Assembly: GCA_020002185.1 (NCBI GenBank)
Contig: CM034532.1
Coordinates: 53,533,430 to 53,597,429, forward strand
Source of the DNA: Paraescarpia echinospica
Taxonomy: Eukaryota; Annelida; Polychaeta; Sabellida; Siboglinidae
DNA: 64,000 nt
Direction: 5' to 3'
The notes under the pieces are model-generated. The model saw nothing but the letters and a program-made list of their open reading frames with translations, was not told the origin of the DNA and made no database searches. Position numbers and translations under genes: made by a program. Positions 21,472-32,193 of the stretch are shown here, one piece after another. Within the stretch, counting starts at the first letter, position 1. Every line of letters begins with the position of its first letter.

Positions 21472-22950
21472 TCACTCGTCAAAAACACTGTTCTTAAAAC
21501 TGTTCTTAAAACCTTCCATATTTAGGGGACTGTAGTGTGTTAACACCTTGTCTGATGCAATCGCATCTTTCGCTCTCTGAAATGATTCCTGGCACTGTGC
21601 ACTCCATTTCCAGTTGACATATTTTTGTGTTAGCACATTCAACGGCTTGATCATTTGTGACAGATTCTGGATGAACTTTGCATAGTAATTGACAAGTCCC
21701 AAGAATGCATGTAGTTGACTCACATTGGTTGGCACCAGAGCATTGATTATTGCATCAACCTTCTTGGACGACATGTGTAAACTATCTTTGTCAATTATGT
21801 GGCTCAAGTACTCTACACTGTCTTTCAAGAATTTGCACTTAGGCTCACGAACAAGCAATCCACAGTCGTTTAACTTGTGGAACACTTCATCAAGTGCAGC
21901 CAAATGTTCTTGCCTTGTTCTACATGTCACCAGGATGTCATCGAGGAAACATTGCACATTATCAGTGCTTTTCAGAATTTATTTCATGGCTCGCTGGAAC
22001 TGTGCAGGAACAGATGCTCTACCGTATGTTAAGCGATTGTACTAGTACAGTCCCTTACTTGTGTTTATTGTCAGAAATTGGCAACTTTCACGAGTGACTA
22101 GCATTTGTTGATAAACATAGGCTAAATCAATCTTGCTGAATTCTTGTCCTCCTGCTAAATTAGCAAATATGTATTCAAGTCTAGGTAGTGGGTACTGGTC
22201 AATCTGTAATACAGGATTGAAGTCGCCACACATTCTGATGCTCTTGTCAGCCTTCACTACTTGTACAATTGGTGTCGCCCATTCATTATAATCCACTGTT
22301 GTTATTATACCGCCGGTTTCAAGTCGAACAAGTTCGGCTTCTACTCGATCACGCATTGCATATGGAACATGGCGTGTCTTCATGAACACTGGTACACTGT
22401 TCATCTTCACATGAAGAGATGCAGTGATGTTCTTCATTGTGCTTAGAGCAACAAATTGCGATGTTTCTTTAACAGCTCTTGTAGTCCATCTTCTGTCTTC
22501 CTTCTTGGATCACTCGTCATATGTACTGCTTTGATAACAGTCCACTCCAGATGAATCGCTCGCAACCTACCGAAAAGTGGTAGTCCACCCAGCTGTACCA
22601 CGTACAATGGTAGCTTTGCCGACTGATTTTCCATACTTCACAGCAACATGTACAATGCCTATGCGTAAATATGTTGTGTATGTCTTGAAAAGCTTTTTTC
22701 CTGGATTACGCTAGATCTAGTTTCTCGAAATCTTTCCTCGATATCAGCAAGACTGCGGAACCTGTGTCTAGCTTCACAGACAGCATCATTTTGGTTGTTG
22801 AAACAAAACACATCAAAGTTGTAACAAACCGTTCTTTGTGGAAATGTCTTCACTTCATGATTTGTTGTGCTGGCTTTACCACTTTTGTTGTTCTATTTAT
22901 GAGGAATTTGATTCTCTTTGCAGTGGTAGAACTTCAGCATTTATTTTACT
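21472..22950 (-). pseudogene. Ty3/Gypsy protease-RT fragment
   Basis: In minus-strand order: protease motif VKLDTGSAVLLIS at about 22730-22770; protease C-terminus at 22443-22634 (LPLYVVQLGGLPLFGR); RT fingers and motif A at 22042-22437 (VEAELVRLETGGIITTVD, then FSKIDLAYVYQQMLV); RT motif C (QCFLDDILVT) and thumb at 21472-21957 (VEYLSHIIDKDSLHM, VSQLHAFLGLVNYYAKFI). The catalytic FLDD is intact and the individual blocks are long and clean, but stops and frame changes separate them. The element ends abruptly at about 21470 against the CR1 endonuclease fragment, so RNase H and integrase are lost. It resembles the K02A2.6-like Gypsy group. Confidence 0.82.
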
Positions 22951-22956
22951 AGACAG

Positions 22957-23015
22957 CAGGACTAGTAAAGATGAAAGTTTACTTGTCCGCCAAATTACTA
23001 GTCCTGCAAATAAAC
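22957..23015. repeat. inverted repeat (GCAGGACTAGTAA arms)
   Basis: GCAGGACTAGTAA and TTACTAGTCCTGC face each other across about 30 bp. The arms are 13 bp and perfect. They sit between the Gypsy start and the second hAT pseudogene and could be a hAT terminal repeat pair from a deletion product, or a simple hairpin. Confidence 0.55.
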
Positions 23016-23104
23016 AAATAACACACATTTAAGTCGCAACAACTTTATTTAAAACACAAAAAACCACAGTGTCATCCAGGCCTGGCGTTAACACTGCCTG
23101 GCAG

Positions 23105-24745
23105 TCAGTCAGTGTCACTCAGCGTCAGAAGCACCACTGTCATCACAGTCAGTGTCATTGCTGTCAATGTAATTACCACAGTCGGGCCTTGGCCCAAGCG
23201 GCTGAGTGTTTGGCCTCCGTGCTCCACCAGCACTCCACACTTCGATTGCCTCCTTCGGTTCAAATGCAGCAATGTCTGGTGAACTCGGCTGAAGCTGACT
23301 GAAGACTCTCTCCGCATCAGCGTCAACCATCTCAAGTATGTTTCCATACTCTGCTGGGCTGCGTTGACACTAGACCATGTCAGCTGTCGCACGTCTGGGG
23401 ACTGTTTACTTATAGCATATTCAGAAGTGCCCACTCCGTCTCCACACTGGCAGCATCGATGCCAACATCGCGAAGCACAGTGCCAAAATGGTTGCTGATT
23501 GTGGCCACAGCGTCATTTCCATAATCACCTGCAACTTCAGGCCACAGCTTGAAGCTAACGACCGATGATGATTACACAACGTCCGAATTGCTGTCAACGA
23601 AGCGACCTACCAGACAGCTGACCAGGTTGCCAACGTCTGCAGTCGGGTCTGCTTGGCGAAGACAGCACCTGTGAGTGTCTCACCTTGGAAGTCTTCCATG
23701 CGCGCCAGGGCACGCTCCTTGGCAGTTGTGGTCGTCTTGTACATCACAAGGGTGGCCACAGCGGACGTCAGCGTGGCATGTACATCAACAACTGTTGCAG
23801 TCACTGTCTGAGCCACCAGCGACAGCTTGCTCAGAACAAACAGCACACTGAGAAGGAAGTGTGCCATCTCGATGATATCTCAGTGTCGCCAAGAAGCCAA
23901 TGGCATTTGCCATGGCATCTCCGGGGCCCCCGGGCATTTGCATCTGCGTCAGATGCAGGACATACGCCGGATGTCCCTTCACATGCTTGCAGTGTTTTCA
24001 GCAGATGTGGCAACCAGCGAGTGCCACCGACACATGGTGGAAGGCCACATGGCAGAGACAGTGTGTCGAACGCTGCCTTCAAGTTGCTGTGGTTCAGTGG
24101 CGAGTGATGGTAGAACAAGTAGAGACTCAGGAGGAGACCGCTCAACTTCGTGTACACGGGCAACTGACCCAATGCGTCCTTATATGCAAGTTCCAGGCGA
24201 TGCGCATAGCAATGGATTGCTTGAAGACACGGCTGCCCATTTCAGAAGAGCATGGCGACACCGTTGGCTGATCTGGTCATAACAGCGGCGCCATCACTGC
24301 CGAATCGGACAAGTTTCTTCATGAGCATCTCTTTCGAGATGTGGAGGTAGTGCTCTACGACACCGTCAATTGCCCGCTTGATCGACGGAGAGTCTGCCTT
24401 GCCGACATTCTCAATACCAGCGAAGGCAGTAGAGACGATACCATTCACTGCATACCGCACGTACACTATCTCTGCTTCCGTGATGGACGCATCTGTCGTA
24501 CCGTCACTGATGAGGGCGAGAAAGCGAGCACTCTCCAGGTGGTGTGCGAGGTGACGGCGCTCAACCTCAGCAATGGCACGCACGAACTGCTTGCATGCCT
24601 TGTCATTCCAATAAGTGTTCCCCACATCAAGGCCCTTCTGCGCGTCCAGAGTACACTGCCACACATAATCCGTGAACGGACGCCAGTGCTTTGCTATCGC
24701 GTGACAAGTCTTGAAACATCCAACGCAGGAAACATTAAATATCAT
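23105..24745 (-). pseudogene. hAT transposase-derived gene (KIAA1586/ZNF862-like), multiply frameshifted
   Basis: The N-terminal part at 24242-24745 is open for 167 codons: KHWRPFTDYVWQC, FLALISDGTTDASITEAEIV with the first catalytic-type Asp (SDGTTD), KLVRFGSDGAAVMTRSANGV with the second (GSDGA). The middle (23831-24240) reads CYAHRLELA-like sequence then VGGTRWLPHLLKTLQACEG (the conserved TRW). Further pieces at 23607-23980 (MAHFLLSVLFVLSKLSLVAQ) and 23400-23560 (FGTVLRDVGIDAASVETEW) follow in other frames. The C-terminal dimerisation domain is missing, and an acidic tail (DSNDTDCDDSGASD) ends near 23115. It belongs to a different hAT subgroup from 18511-19518. At least four frameshifts. 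Confidence 0.82.
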
Positions 24746-25190
24746 AGTATTAAGTCAATACTGAGTATAGTCACAACATAACAACCTATCAGCCTCTTCA
24801 TCGAGCCATGTTTCCTGTAAACATAAAGCATTGATCTCACAGCCACTACTTCTGAATGATTCTAGCTTTATTTTAATTTCGTCAATTTTTGCATTTAAAC
24901 TCTGACAGTTTAGGCTTAGCACAATAAATTTGCTTTGTTTGTTCGTTAAATGGTTTATTAAATTATCATCGTCGAAGTATGGTGAATGTTGAAATGTTCA
25001 ACATCCCCATCTTCATTCATTTCATCCGTTTTTAATATGTGATAGAGATAATTTTTCTTTAGACCACCAAATTGCGCTAAGAAATAATTGTTATCAATCA
25101 TATTGGAAAATTTAATAAACAATAGTGCTCTGTGTTTACAGGATACATCATATAAACATAGACTAGACGTAGTGAAAGGGCTACACAAGC
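24740..25190 (-). pseudogene. LINE ORF2 start: APE-type endonuclease N-terminus
   Basis: The minus strand reads KQSKFIVLSLNCQSLNAKID (the 'LNCQSLNAK' endonuclease start, with catalytic-type Asn) and EINALCLQETWLDEEADRL (the LQET motif with catalytic-type Glu) at 24785-24975. Sequence upstream to 25190 is continuous with the LINE linker. Similarity stops near 24740 where hAT sequence begins, so the rest of the endonuclease and the whole RT are missing. It is the start of ORF2 of the element whose ORF1 is at 26050-26889. Confidence 0.75.
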
Positions 25191-26049
25191 TATACCCTGA
25201 GCATTATACAAATACATTTTATAAAAGAGAATATTACGAATATTCCACATGTATATATAACACTATGTACTTATTGCATCAGCGCAAGAAGAGTAAAAGT
25301 AAATTACAGCATATGTACTGCCACAACATGAACGCAGAGTGAGAATAAGCAAATAAGTATATCGAACAAAACACAACATGATTATTAAGCAACAAAACAC
25401 AACATGATTATTAAGTAGACACTAATGTTTGAGGAAATACTATACATAGTGCACTGTCCCCCCAAAAAAAAAGAGTTAAATATCTAACACTAAACGTAGT
25501 GAAAAGAAAATGTATAAACATTGCCCTCCCCAAAAATGAAAATAACGTGAATATTGACCTATATCAATACACATCGATGCACACCATATAGCTGTAGACT
25601 AAAATGTAAATGATATGAAATTGCACTATTTAAATAAAACGTCATTTCATGTGGAACAGTTCGCTCAAGAGTAAATGTTAGCAAAACAGCATATATCAAA
25701 AACATTAAATGCTTTATAGAAAACATAATTGGTACTATAAAGTCCTTTGATAACATTTTGTAAGTGAGCCTATGCAATAACGTTAACATAGCTAAAACGA
25801 GTTTAGACATAGCGTTAAGAAAATCGTTAAAAAAGGTCACGTTTGGTTTTGTAATAATGACATTCAAAAGCAATTTACAATTAAACGTTACTTTGATTAA
25901 ACACAAGTGAAGGTGGAGAAGGATAATAAGGAAAAGAACAAGTAAGGAAAAAACACAAAGCAGGTGACTAGGCATGTTAGTCACACTGGAGTCTGGCCAT
26001 GAAAAGCCAAGGACCATACGGTATACTGACCATGATAGTCACGATCTCC
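25191..26049 (-). other. LINE inter-ORF region
   Basis: This 860-bp AT-rich stretch separates ORF1 from ORF2. A hydrophobic, Leu-rich minus-strand frame of 152 codons (25559-26017) starts 33 bp after the ORF1 stop. I recognise no domain in it and do not call it a gene. A duplicated word, 'caaaacacaacatgattattaag', occurs twice at about 25369-25412. Confidence 0.5.
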
Positions 26050-26889
26050 CTAACGACGCTGAAGTTGTCGCAGGTGTTGTTCAGTTGTTAAGGTGACCTT
26101 CCTCCCGTTTACCAGGAGGCACACTACACGACCGTCAATTGTCCATGTCGCTTTGACATCCCTCATTTCCCGGCACTTCCTTAGCAACTCCGATCTTCTC
26201 TTTGTTAGGTTTTCGGTAACGACAATCCGGGACCCTTTCAGTCTCCTTTTTGCCATGAAAATGTCATTGCGGACGTTATAGTCTTTGAGTTTGACAATGA
26301 TTGGTCTAGGTTTACGGCTGGTGTCTGTTTTCTGCCCGAGTCGGTGGCTGCGGTCTATGACGTCACGGTTCACGTCGAGGCCGAGTTTTGTGTTGAACAC
26401 ATCTATAGCCGCTTTCAACGTGTCAGTATCGTTCTCCGACACTCCGTGTATGAGGAGGCAGTTGCGTCTGCTGTATTGTTCCATTTGGTCAATCTCGTCG
26501 GTAATTGATTGTTTTGCCGTTTCGAGATCTGCGATCCTCTCTTGCAGGGCAGCTGCGTTGTCCGACACTCGTTTTATGTCCATTTGGCAGGCGGCATATA
26601 CGTCTTGTTTGACACAGTCCAACTCCGGTGATTTAATTATCTTCTGGATCAGGTTGTTCATTAACTCTTCGTTGTCCGCTATGAAGCGATATAGAGCATT
26701 ACTGACTGAAGAAACAATTGATTTCATGAAATCCCCATCCGTATCCAGCAGCTCTGTGATGGCAGTTCTTACGCTGTCTTGAACGAGCTGTTTTACGTCG
26801 GTGTTAAGCGTATTAGCAGCATTGACTTCGGGTGTTTGATCTGCTATAACAGCACTCTTTTCATTCTTCGTTGGCATCGCGGCGAACAC
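26050..26889 (-). CDS. LINE ORF1 protein (coiled coil plus RRM-like), intact frame
   Basis: A 279-codon minus-strand frame without breaks, starting at 26889 (an in-frame ATG also lies at 26877). Residues about 1-75 are polar. Residues 75-135 form a heptad-like coiled coil (VSDNAAALQERIADLETAK, ITDEIDQMEQYSRRN). Residues 137-240 form an RRM-like, L1 ORF1p-type module with NCLLIHGVSENDTDT, DVIDRSHRLGQK (the conserved 'RSHRLG') and RPIIVKLKDYNVRNDIF. The C-terminal part reads ENLTKRRSELLRKCREM. This is the nucleic-acid-chaperone ORF1 of animal non-LTR retrotransposons with two ORFs. It is one of the few undamaged element frames in the window. The matching ORF2 is truncated at 24740, so the copy cannot move itself. 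Confidence 0.85.
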   Translation of the reverse strand: MFAAMPTKNEKSAVIADQTPEVNAANTLNTDVKQLVQDSVRTAITELLDTDGDFMKSIVSSVSNALYRFIADNEELMNNLIQKIIKSPELDCVKQDVYAACQMDIKRVSDNAAALQERIADLETAKQSITDEIDQMEQYSRRNCLLIHGVSENDTDTLKAAIDVFNTKLGLDVNRDVIDRSHRLGQKTDTSRKPRPIIVKLKDYNVRNDIFMAKRRLKGSRIVVTENLTKRRSELLRKCREMRDVKATWTIDGRVVCLLVNGRKVTLTTEQHLRQLQRR

Positions 26890-27070
26890 CTGACCGTTAA
26901 GTTAGCAATTAATCACCGGTAGCAACGATACAGTCCAGTGAGCAGGCAAGCAACCGTGTAATGGCTAACACAGTCACCAGTCACAATCACAAGACAATCT
27001 CCACGGTCCAGTGCTGATCGTTACATGCTGCTGGCAAAGTAATCACCTGTAGTGTCCATTGGCGGGAAAT
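26890..27070 (-). other. LINE 5' untranslated region (approximate)
   Basis: Sequence upstream of ORF1. The true 5' end is not defined, because the 3' end of the element is lost and no target-site duplication can be matched. Confidence 0.35.
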
Positions 27071-28914
27071 AATTGTTCAGATCACAACTAAAAGTTGTAC
27101 CAATGTCAAGATAGATTCACTTGGAGATACCTCAAATTTTCTGCATCCGTTTCATCTTGGGCGATCCACGGAACCCCCTGTTCATTCCCAGGTTCGAACA
27201 TGAAGTTTAACTACACATTTCGTTGCTTATTCGAGGAGGCACTGTTGTAGCAATGTAAATAGTGGGCGACCTTCACCTTTCTTTTTAATGATGCTCTATT
27301 AATATTTTAAAATTTTCTTTTTAGTTTTTAGATCATAATAAAAATTAAAGATTTTTTTACTAACAAAATATTTTTTTATATTAAATAATGGCAACATATA
27401 AAACATGTCTTTGACATTGCAAAGAATGAGGTGTGGCAAATGTGACATAGAAAGAATTACACTGATCACTACTGTATGGCTTAGGTAGGTGTAATCATTT
27501 ACTATGCTAGACATAGCATATTTCTTACCTCTGGTTTGGTGACAATGCAAGTGATGGTAGTGATGGTAGCCGCTTCATAGGAGGTTTCGGCAAGAAGACC
27601 TTACCTTAGAGGTATCAAAGATCGAAACAAAAATTAAAAACACAAACATATGGGTTTACTAAAAAAGCATTCTTTTGAATCATTGAAGAAGCTGATTATG
27701 AATAAATATGGTAACTTGTAAAATCCAGTTGCAGTGCTGACATTTAGCATTCAACGCAAGATGTTTGAGAGATCAGAAGTATGTCTATGTACTTACTCCA
27801 GTGTACAACTTTCCCTTGTACTCCTCAGAGTGACCTCCTGGTCGGAGTTAGACTCGTCGAGAGAATCTGAAAAAGTAGAACTCTCACCATACATGTATAT
27901 ATTTTCATATAACTACTTCTTTTATAAGTATTGCTATTCAGTGCTTCACGTATTCGAGGCTAGCCGCAGCGGTATCTGTTATATAAGGTTAATTTGAACA
28001 AGTTAGTTCGGGACATCAAGCTTTTGGCATAACTTGAAAAGATACATATTGACGAAGAGACAGGAAATACTTGCGATGACGTTACAGAAAATGATAGTAG
28101 TATAGCGATATGATTAAGTCGTTATTGGGACGAAGTCCGATGGACGCTTGTTGTCTCCACTGGCCGCTGTCACACAAGTACACTGGGAATGCGATACTAC
28201 CTGCCTATAATAAATATAAACATACCAGTCATACAATATGTGTATGTCTTCCTGTTTGTCTTCCTCTTCTCATCCTCATCGCTGACCTCGATCGTTGAGG
28301 TGAAATCATATTGATCGCACTCCTTTTTATCATCTGAAACAAAACAATGGTGATTTAATTGATCCCAGTGCACAGTAAAACATTCACAATTCTTTTGTTT
28401 GCAAAGCCCAACCTGATTTGGATACCAAAAACCATTTAAACGCCTAAAGTCACCAGGATGATGACATGGTATTGCCAGAGAAGTAACTGTCACAGATAAC
28501 AAATGTAATTAACTCTAAAAACATAAACCTTGAATAAGTACATGTTAAAACGTGTTAGCGACATGTTATTTAAAATCAAGGTTTTGTATGTCATTTATAA
28601 TGATTAAACGTCAGGTCACACATTGTGAGAAATGCAATTTAGCTAGGCACAGATTTCAAATTACTGTCACATTTGCAACTACAGTCACAACTTCGAGCCA
28701 CACAGTTACCTGATGTTATCTTGCATTTGACCTAAGGGAACTGCAACCACTGGTCAGTTGGTGTCGCCCGCTTTCTCAGTTTTTTCATGGCATCTTTGAC
28801 GGGTGGCCAATAAACCAACCTCTTCTACCTGTCGATTCAGCAGGAGGGAACAGTGCCCTCTTCTTCTTGCTCCCCCTCCAACCATGCGGCTTTAGTCCAC
28901 ATGATTCTCAGTGT
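27071..28914. other. no gene recognised; one Cys-containing minus-strand frame at 28197-28502
   Basis: Mostly AT-rich. The 101-codon minus-strand frame at 28197-28502 contains PCHHPGDFRRLNGFWYPNQV and a cysteine-rich, then acidic, segment that looks more protein-like than its surroundings. I recognise no family. It lies just downstream of the CACTA-like transposase end on the same strand and might be one of its exons or a second gene of that element. Confidence 0.3.
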
Positions 28915-28979
28915 CTAGTAAATTATTGCAAACGAATATAGTGTAAGGAGGGATGTAAGAAAGGCTGAGGATAATGGAA

Positions 28980-29738
28980 GATTTGACTTATTACACTTAC
29001 ACTGTTGCTCTACACCATGCAACACGGGAAAGAGAACACAACCATCATCATATGGTAAACACACAACTTTTCGATTCAGGTCTTGTTTCCTCGGGACTTT
29101 TCTTACTGCTCGTTTTGTCAAGAAATCGTTGCTTGCATAAGCAATTTTGAGGAGCTAAGAATCACAAGGACTCTGCGTGTTTTGCTGCATGATGCAGTTG
29201 CACACTCGTTCCCCGTCCTGCTTTTTCTCCAGAAAGAATGCGTATTCTTCGGTGTGCAGTAAGAAACACCTGTCCTTCCCACTTGTTGAAACAAAAGTTA
29301 CCTCCCCCGTGTCGAGATGTCCTGACTTCAATTTCTCAATTTCTGTCATTCGCTTAGCAACCTAGACCAAAGGATTTTGAGATGTTCTGACCAGTTTCTT
29401 TATGCCCTGGAGATGATTTTCAAATCGAAATGCTGAAACATCATTGAAAGAACAGTTGAAGAAACTGACATCTTCATGTAAGTGCAATAGATTATGCACA
29501 TTATACACAGTAAGCGTACTACCATAAATGTCCTTGCATTTATAAACAAAGTACTCGATCAATTGACGAGCATATGATAGTAGGCAGTTCTCCGTGCTTG
29601 GTCAGAGTCGAGCATGATAGACAGACTAACGGTAAAGGACAGAAAGTGGTTGTAAACTGCTTCAGGAACAAAACGACGCAGGACAACTGGGCCTGTATAC
29701 AACACAAACTGACGAAATTCAGTTGCCTTCCACCTGTC
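28980..29738 (-). pseudogene. CACTA/TNP2-like transposase, C-terminal part
   Basis: The minus strand from 29738 reads DRWKATEFRQFVLYTGPVVL, a helical stretch, then after a frameshift near 29570 RQLIEYFVYKCKDIYG, YNVHNLLHLHEDV and FRFENHLQGIKKLV. A TAG near 29365 replaces an expected Gln codon, and the frame continues KRMTEIEKLKSG. The tail continues through 29155 to about 28990. This is the conserved C-terminal region of animal TNP2/Transposase_21-type (CACTA, En/Spm) transposases (the 'WKATEFR...YNVH.L.HL..D' module). Its N-terminal half is at 38863-39981, 9.1 kb away: the gene was split by the transposon at 29745-38856. Confidence 0.85.
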
Positions 29739-29744
29739 CAATTC
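29739..29744. repeat. 6-bp target-site duplication (CAATTC), left
   Basis: CAATTC directly precedes the TACGGTGGC terminus and recurs at 38857-38862 directly after the opposite terminus. Confidence 0.85.
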
Positions 29745-29933
29745 TACGGTGGCTGGGAGAGGACATAGCACAATTTTATTTTTTTGGGAGAGGATATAGC
29801 AAAAAAAAAATTCTTCTTCGACAAATATTTTTTACGGTGGCTGGGAGAGGATATAGCAAAATTTTATTTTTTTTCTTCGAAAAATATGTTTTATCTCGAG
29901 ATCTCAACGTTTTATCTCGAGATCTCGAGTTCT
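29745..29933 (+). repeat. left terminal inverted repeat, composite
   Basis: The unit TACGGTGGCTGGGAGAGGA(C/T)ATAGCAAAATTTTATTTT occurs at the very end (29745) and again internally (about 29834), with a partial copy between. It is followed by a palindromic TTATCTCGAGATCTCGA block. The right end has the same order inverted (38710-38856). Doubled motifs may be transposase binding sites. Confidence 0.85.
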
Positions 29934-29949
29934 AAATGCTAGGCTGATC

Positions 29950-30760
29950 AAAGGATGAAAGCCAGCATGGATCCTACCGTGAAGTCTTTGATCTTGGACT
30001 AAGTCAGCATGAAATACGGTGTGTTCTATCAAGAAGATTCAGCTGTAGTATAAGTGTAAGACAGTTGAGGCGTGTCCTCGCCAGGTTGCAATTATATAGG
30101 CGGAAATATTTTACTGATTTTGACGAAGTAGTTGACTTTATCCGGAATCAGCTTGCAACCTCAGGGCAATTACACGGATATAGGTTCATGCATTTGCATG
30201 TCAGTAAAGAGACGGTCAGAATTCTTCTTGGTATTCTTGATCCGGAAGGCGTGGAACTACGAAGAGCGAAGAGGCTAGTTCGCCGTCGGTACAGTGTCAA
30301 AGGGCCGAATTACGTGTGGCACATGGATTCATATGACAAACTTAAGCCGTTTGGAATCTGCATCAACGGTTGCATAGACGGCTTTTCAAGGTACATTTTG
30401 TGGCTGGAAGCATACAGAACAAGCAGTGACCCGGCAGTTATTGGCGGATATTACATCAGAGCTGTTCTGAACTACAGATGTTGTCCAAAGATTGTATGTG
30501 CAGATCGTGGTATGGAAAATGAACACGTCGAACAAATGCAAACATTTCTTAGAGAGAATGACGAAGGCAATGAGGAGCGATCTTTCCAATACGGTCGTAG
30601 CACTGCCAACCAAAGAATTTAATCATGGTGGGGAATAGTGCGAAAGGAGAATTCCGAGTATTGGATGGTACTATTCCATGAGCTACAAGGCCAATGTCAT
30701 TTCGGCGGGGAAGAACTGGACAAGGAGTTAGTGAGATTCTGTTTTCTGGATTTGATACAA
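29950..30760 (+). pseudogene. integrase-type (rve) DDE transposase, exon 1, stop at catalytic Glu
   Basis: The frame is open from about 29952 (no clear ATG; FDLGLSQHEIRCVL and SISVRQLRRVLARL form the N-terminal helix-turn-helix-like region) to 30619. The rve core reads YVWHMDSYDKLKPFGICING with first Asp at 30326-30328, CADRGMEN with second Asp at 30503-30505, and ANQRI followed by TAA at 30620-30622. SWWGIVRKE continues in the same frame. In this family NQRIE.WWG carries the catalytic Glu, so a GAA-to-TAA type change hits the third active-site residue exactly (spacing DD38E). The frame resumes to FCFLDLIQ at 30760, where a GTAAGT donor starts. Otherwise the exon is undamaged, so inactivation looks recent. 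Confidence 0.85.
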
Positions 30761-31171
30761 GTAAGTGAATTTAAATCATGGGTTTCAATTTATATATATG
30801 TAGACCCTTTATATAGGCCACTCTTTCTTGTCATACTGTAATTCTGTCACACCGTAATCACCCTCACCTCAATGATGAAGATACAAATGTACATGCAGCC
30901 AATGGTACAGTTTGTATATATATATACAGTTGTATATATACCTAATTTTTATGCAAACAACAATGGTTGAATTTTGGGGCATACTTGGTACCCCAAGGAT
31001 ATTACTAAAGGTAATTTTGGAAGTATACAAACTGTTCAGTATTGCATCCCAAAATGCACGGTCATATTCAAATAAATCCATATCCGACTATGATGCCTGT
31101 GTTTTAAAAATTATTTACATTTCTATACTATTAATCGGGTCATAAAACAAATAATCTTTTCTCTATTTCAG
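30761..31171 (+). other. spliceosomal intron in the rve transposase gene
   Basis: The donor is CAA|GTAAGT at 30761 and the acceptor is TTTTCTCTATTTCAG ending at 31171. Phase 0: joining restores a continuous frame (LIQ then DELCEV). The intron includes AT microsatellite-like runs near 30910-30945. Confidence 0.85.
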
Positions 31172-31501
31172 GATGAATTGTGTGAAGTATCTCATCTTTG
31201 GAACGTTCAAAAGATCAGGAAATACAACAATAAAATCCTTAATCACGGCCAGCCGTTTATGATGTACAACATACCCGAGTTGTTTGAAGCTGACGATTAT
31301 CTTCGTCCAGTGGACCACACCAAGATCAGGGTCTGCCAGGAGCATTGTAGATTTAAATCTGACTATCCATGCGATGAGGACATGTTTGAGCTATGCTGTA
31401 TCTTGATGGAGGAGAATGGACTTGTTTTCCCAAGCAATCCACATGAGGCTATCCATTTGTACAAAACTCTTAGAGACATCGTGAATGTAGCTGTAGCCTA
31501 A
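31172..31501 (+). CDS. rve transposase exon 2 (C-terminal region)
   Basis: Continues the transposase after the phase-0 intron: DELCEVSHLWNVQKIRKYNN, then FMMYNIPELFEADDYLRP, then DEDMFELCCILMEENGLVFP, ending at TAA 31499-31501. The 'HLWN...IR' start is the usual segment after the catalytic Glu helix in this integrase family. The downstream part is the C-terminal domain, about 100 residues, with no breaks. The exon can only be made as part of a full protein if the stop at 30620 is bypassed. Confidence 0.75.
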   Translation, partial: DELCEVSHLWNVQKIRKYNNKILNHGQPFMMYNIPELFEADDYLRPVDHTKIRVCQEHCRFKSDYPCDEDMFELCCILMEENGLVFPSNPHEAIHLYKTLRDIVNVAVA

Positions 31502-31559
31502 AATTACACATTTTGGTGATGGCGGTATGCAGAATTACTTTGGATATAAACCGGAGGTA

Positions 31560-31860
31560 TTGAGTGAATTGTACAACATACACAGTACAGTGCCCAGGTA
31601 ACAGACAAACTTTGGACTAATGTGGTTAAATTTTGCGTTAGCCCAATGTTGGCATCACGACGGTCCAACGGGTGGTTGACCCAACGATGGCCCCAGTTGT
31701 TATACCAGAATATATAAATGTCTAATTACGTGTATTTGGTCAGTCGTTGAACCAACGTTGGACTAGTGTTGGAACGTTAAGCTCGTTTGACTTGAACATT
31801 GTTTTGATTACACAACGTTGGCCCAACGTCAACGGTACAATGGCTGTCCCAAAACGGTCT
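31560..31860. repeat. CCAACGTTGG-type palindrome cluster (MITE-like)
   Basis: Many near-palindromic words built from CCAACGTTGG / CCCAACG / CGTTGGAC lie in 31640-31845 on both strands. There are no coding features. It looks like a small non-autonomous element or subterminal repeat array inside the transposon. Exact ends were not found. Confidence 0.45.
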
Positions 31861-32193
31861 TGCTATTTGGATGTATACCGTGAAATATGCATTACACTGT
31901 GCTACCAGAACTAGTACATTTGTCGCTGTTTGTAATTTTTTGATCAATAAATTGATAACTGTTATTAACTAAAGTGTACTGATGTTAGACCCTAGCAGCT
32001 AGCTATATCACAGCCTCACACACGTTTACCTATTTATTCTGGGTAAAGTAAAATTCAGTTCATAAATCTGCATGACTTTTAATCAAGAAGAGACCTGTCT
32101 AAATTCTTTAAAATATGACATTTTGATGAAACGCTGATGTTGTCTCAGTTATGGAATATTCAAGACTTTCTGAAATCCAAGATTTATATAATG

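Noticed and set aside
21470..21475. Gypsy-CR1 junction as a gene fusion
   Set aside because: Both partners are truncated pseudogenes; it is a simple breakpoint between dead elements.
23827..24282. Plus-strand frames of 120-150 codons opposite the second hAT gene
   Set aside because: Antisense shadows; the conserved motifs are all on the minus strand.
25559..26017. 152-codon hydrophobic frame as a membrane protein
   Set aside because: Composition reflects AT-rich LINE inter-ORF sequence; no recognisable family, and it starts right after the ORF1 stop.
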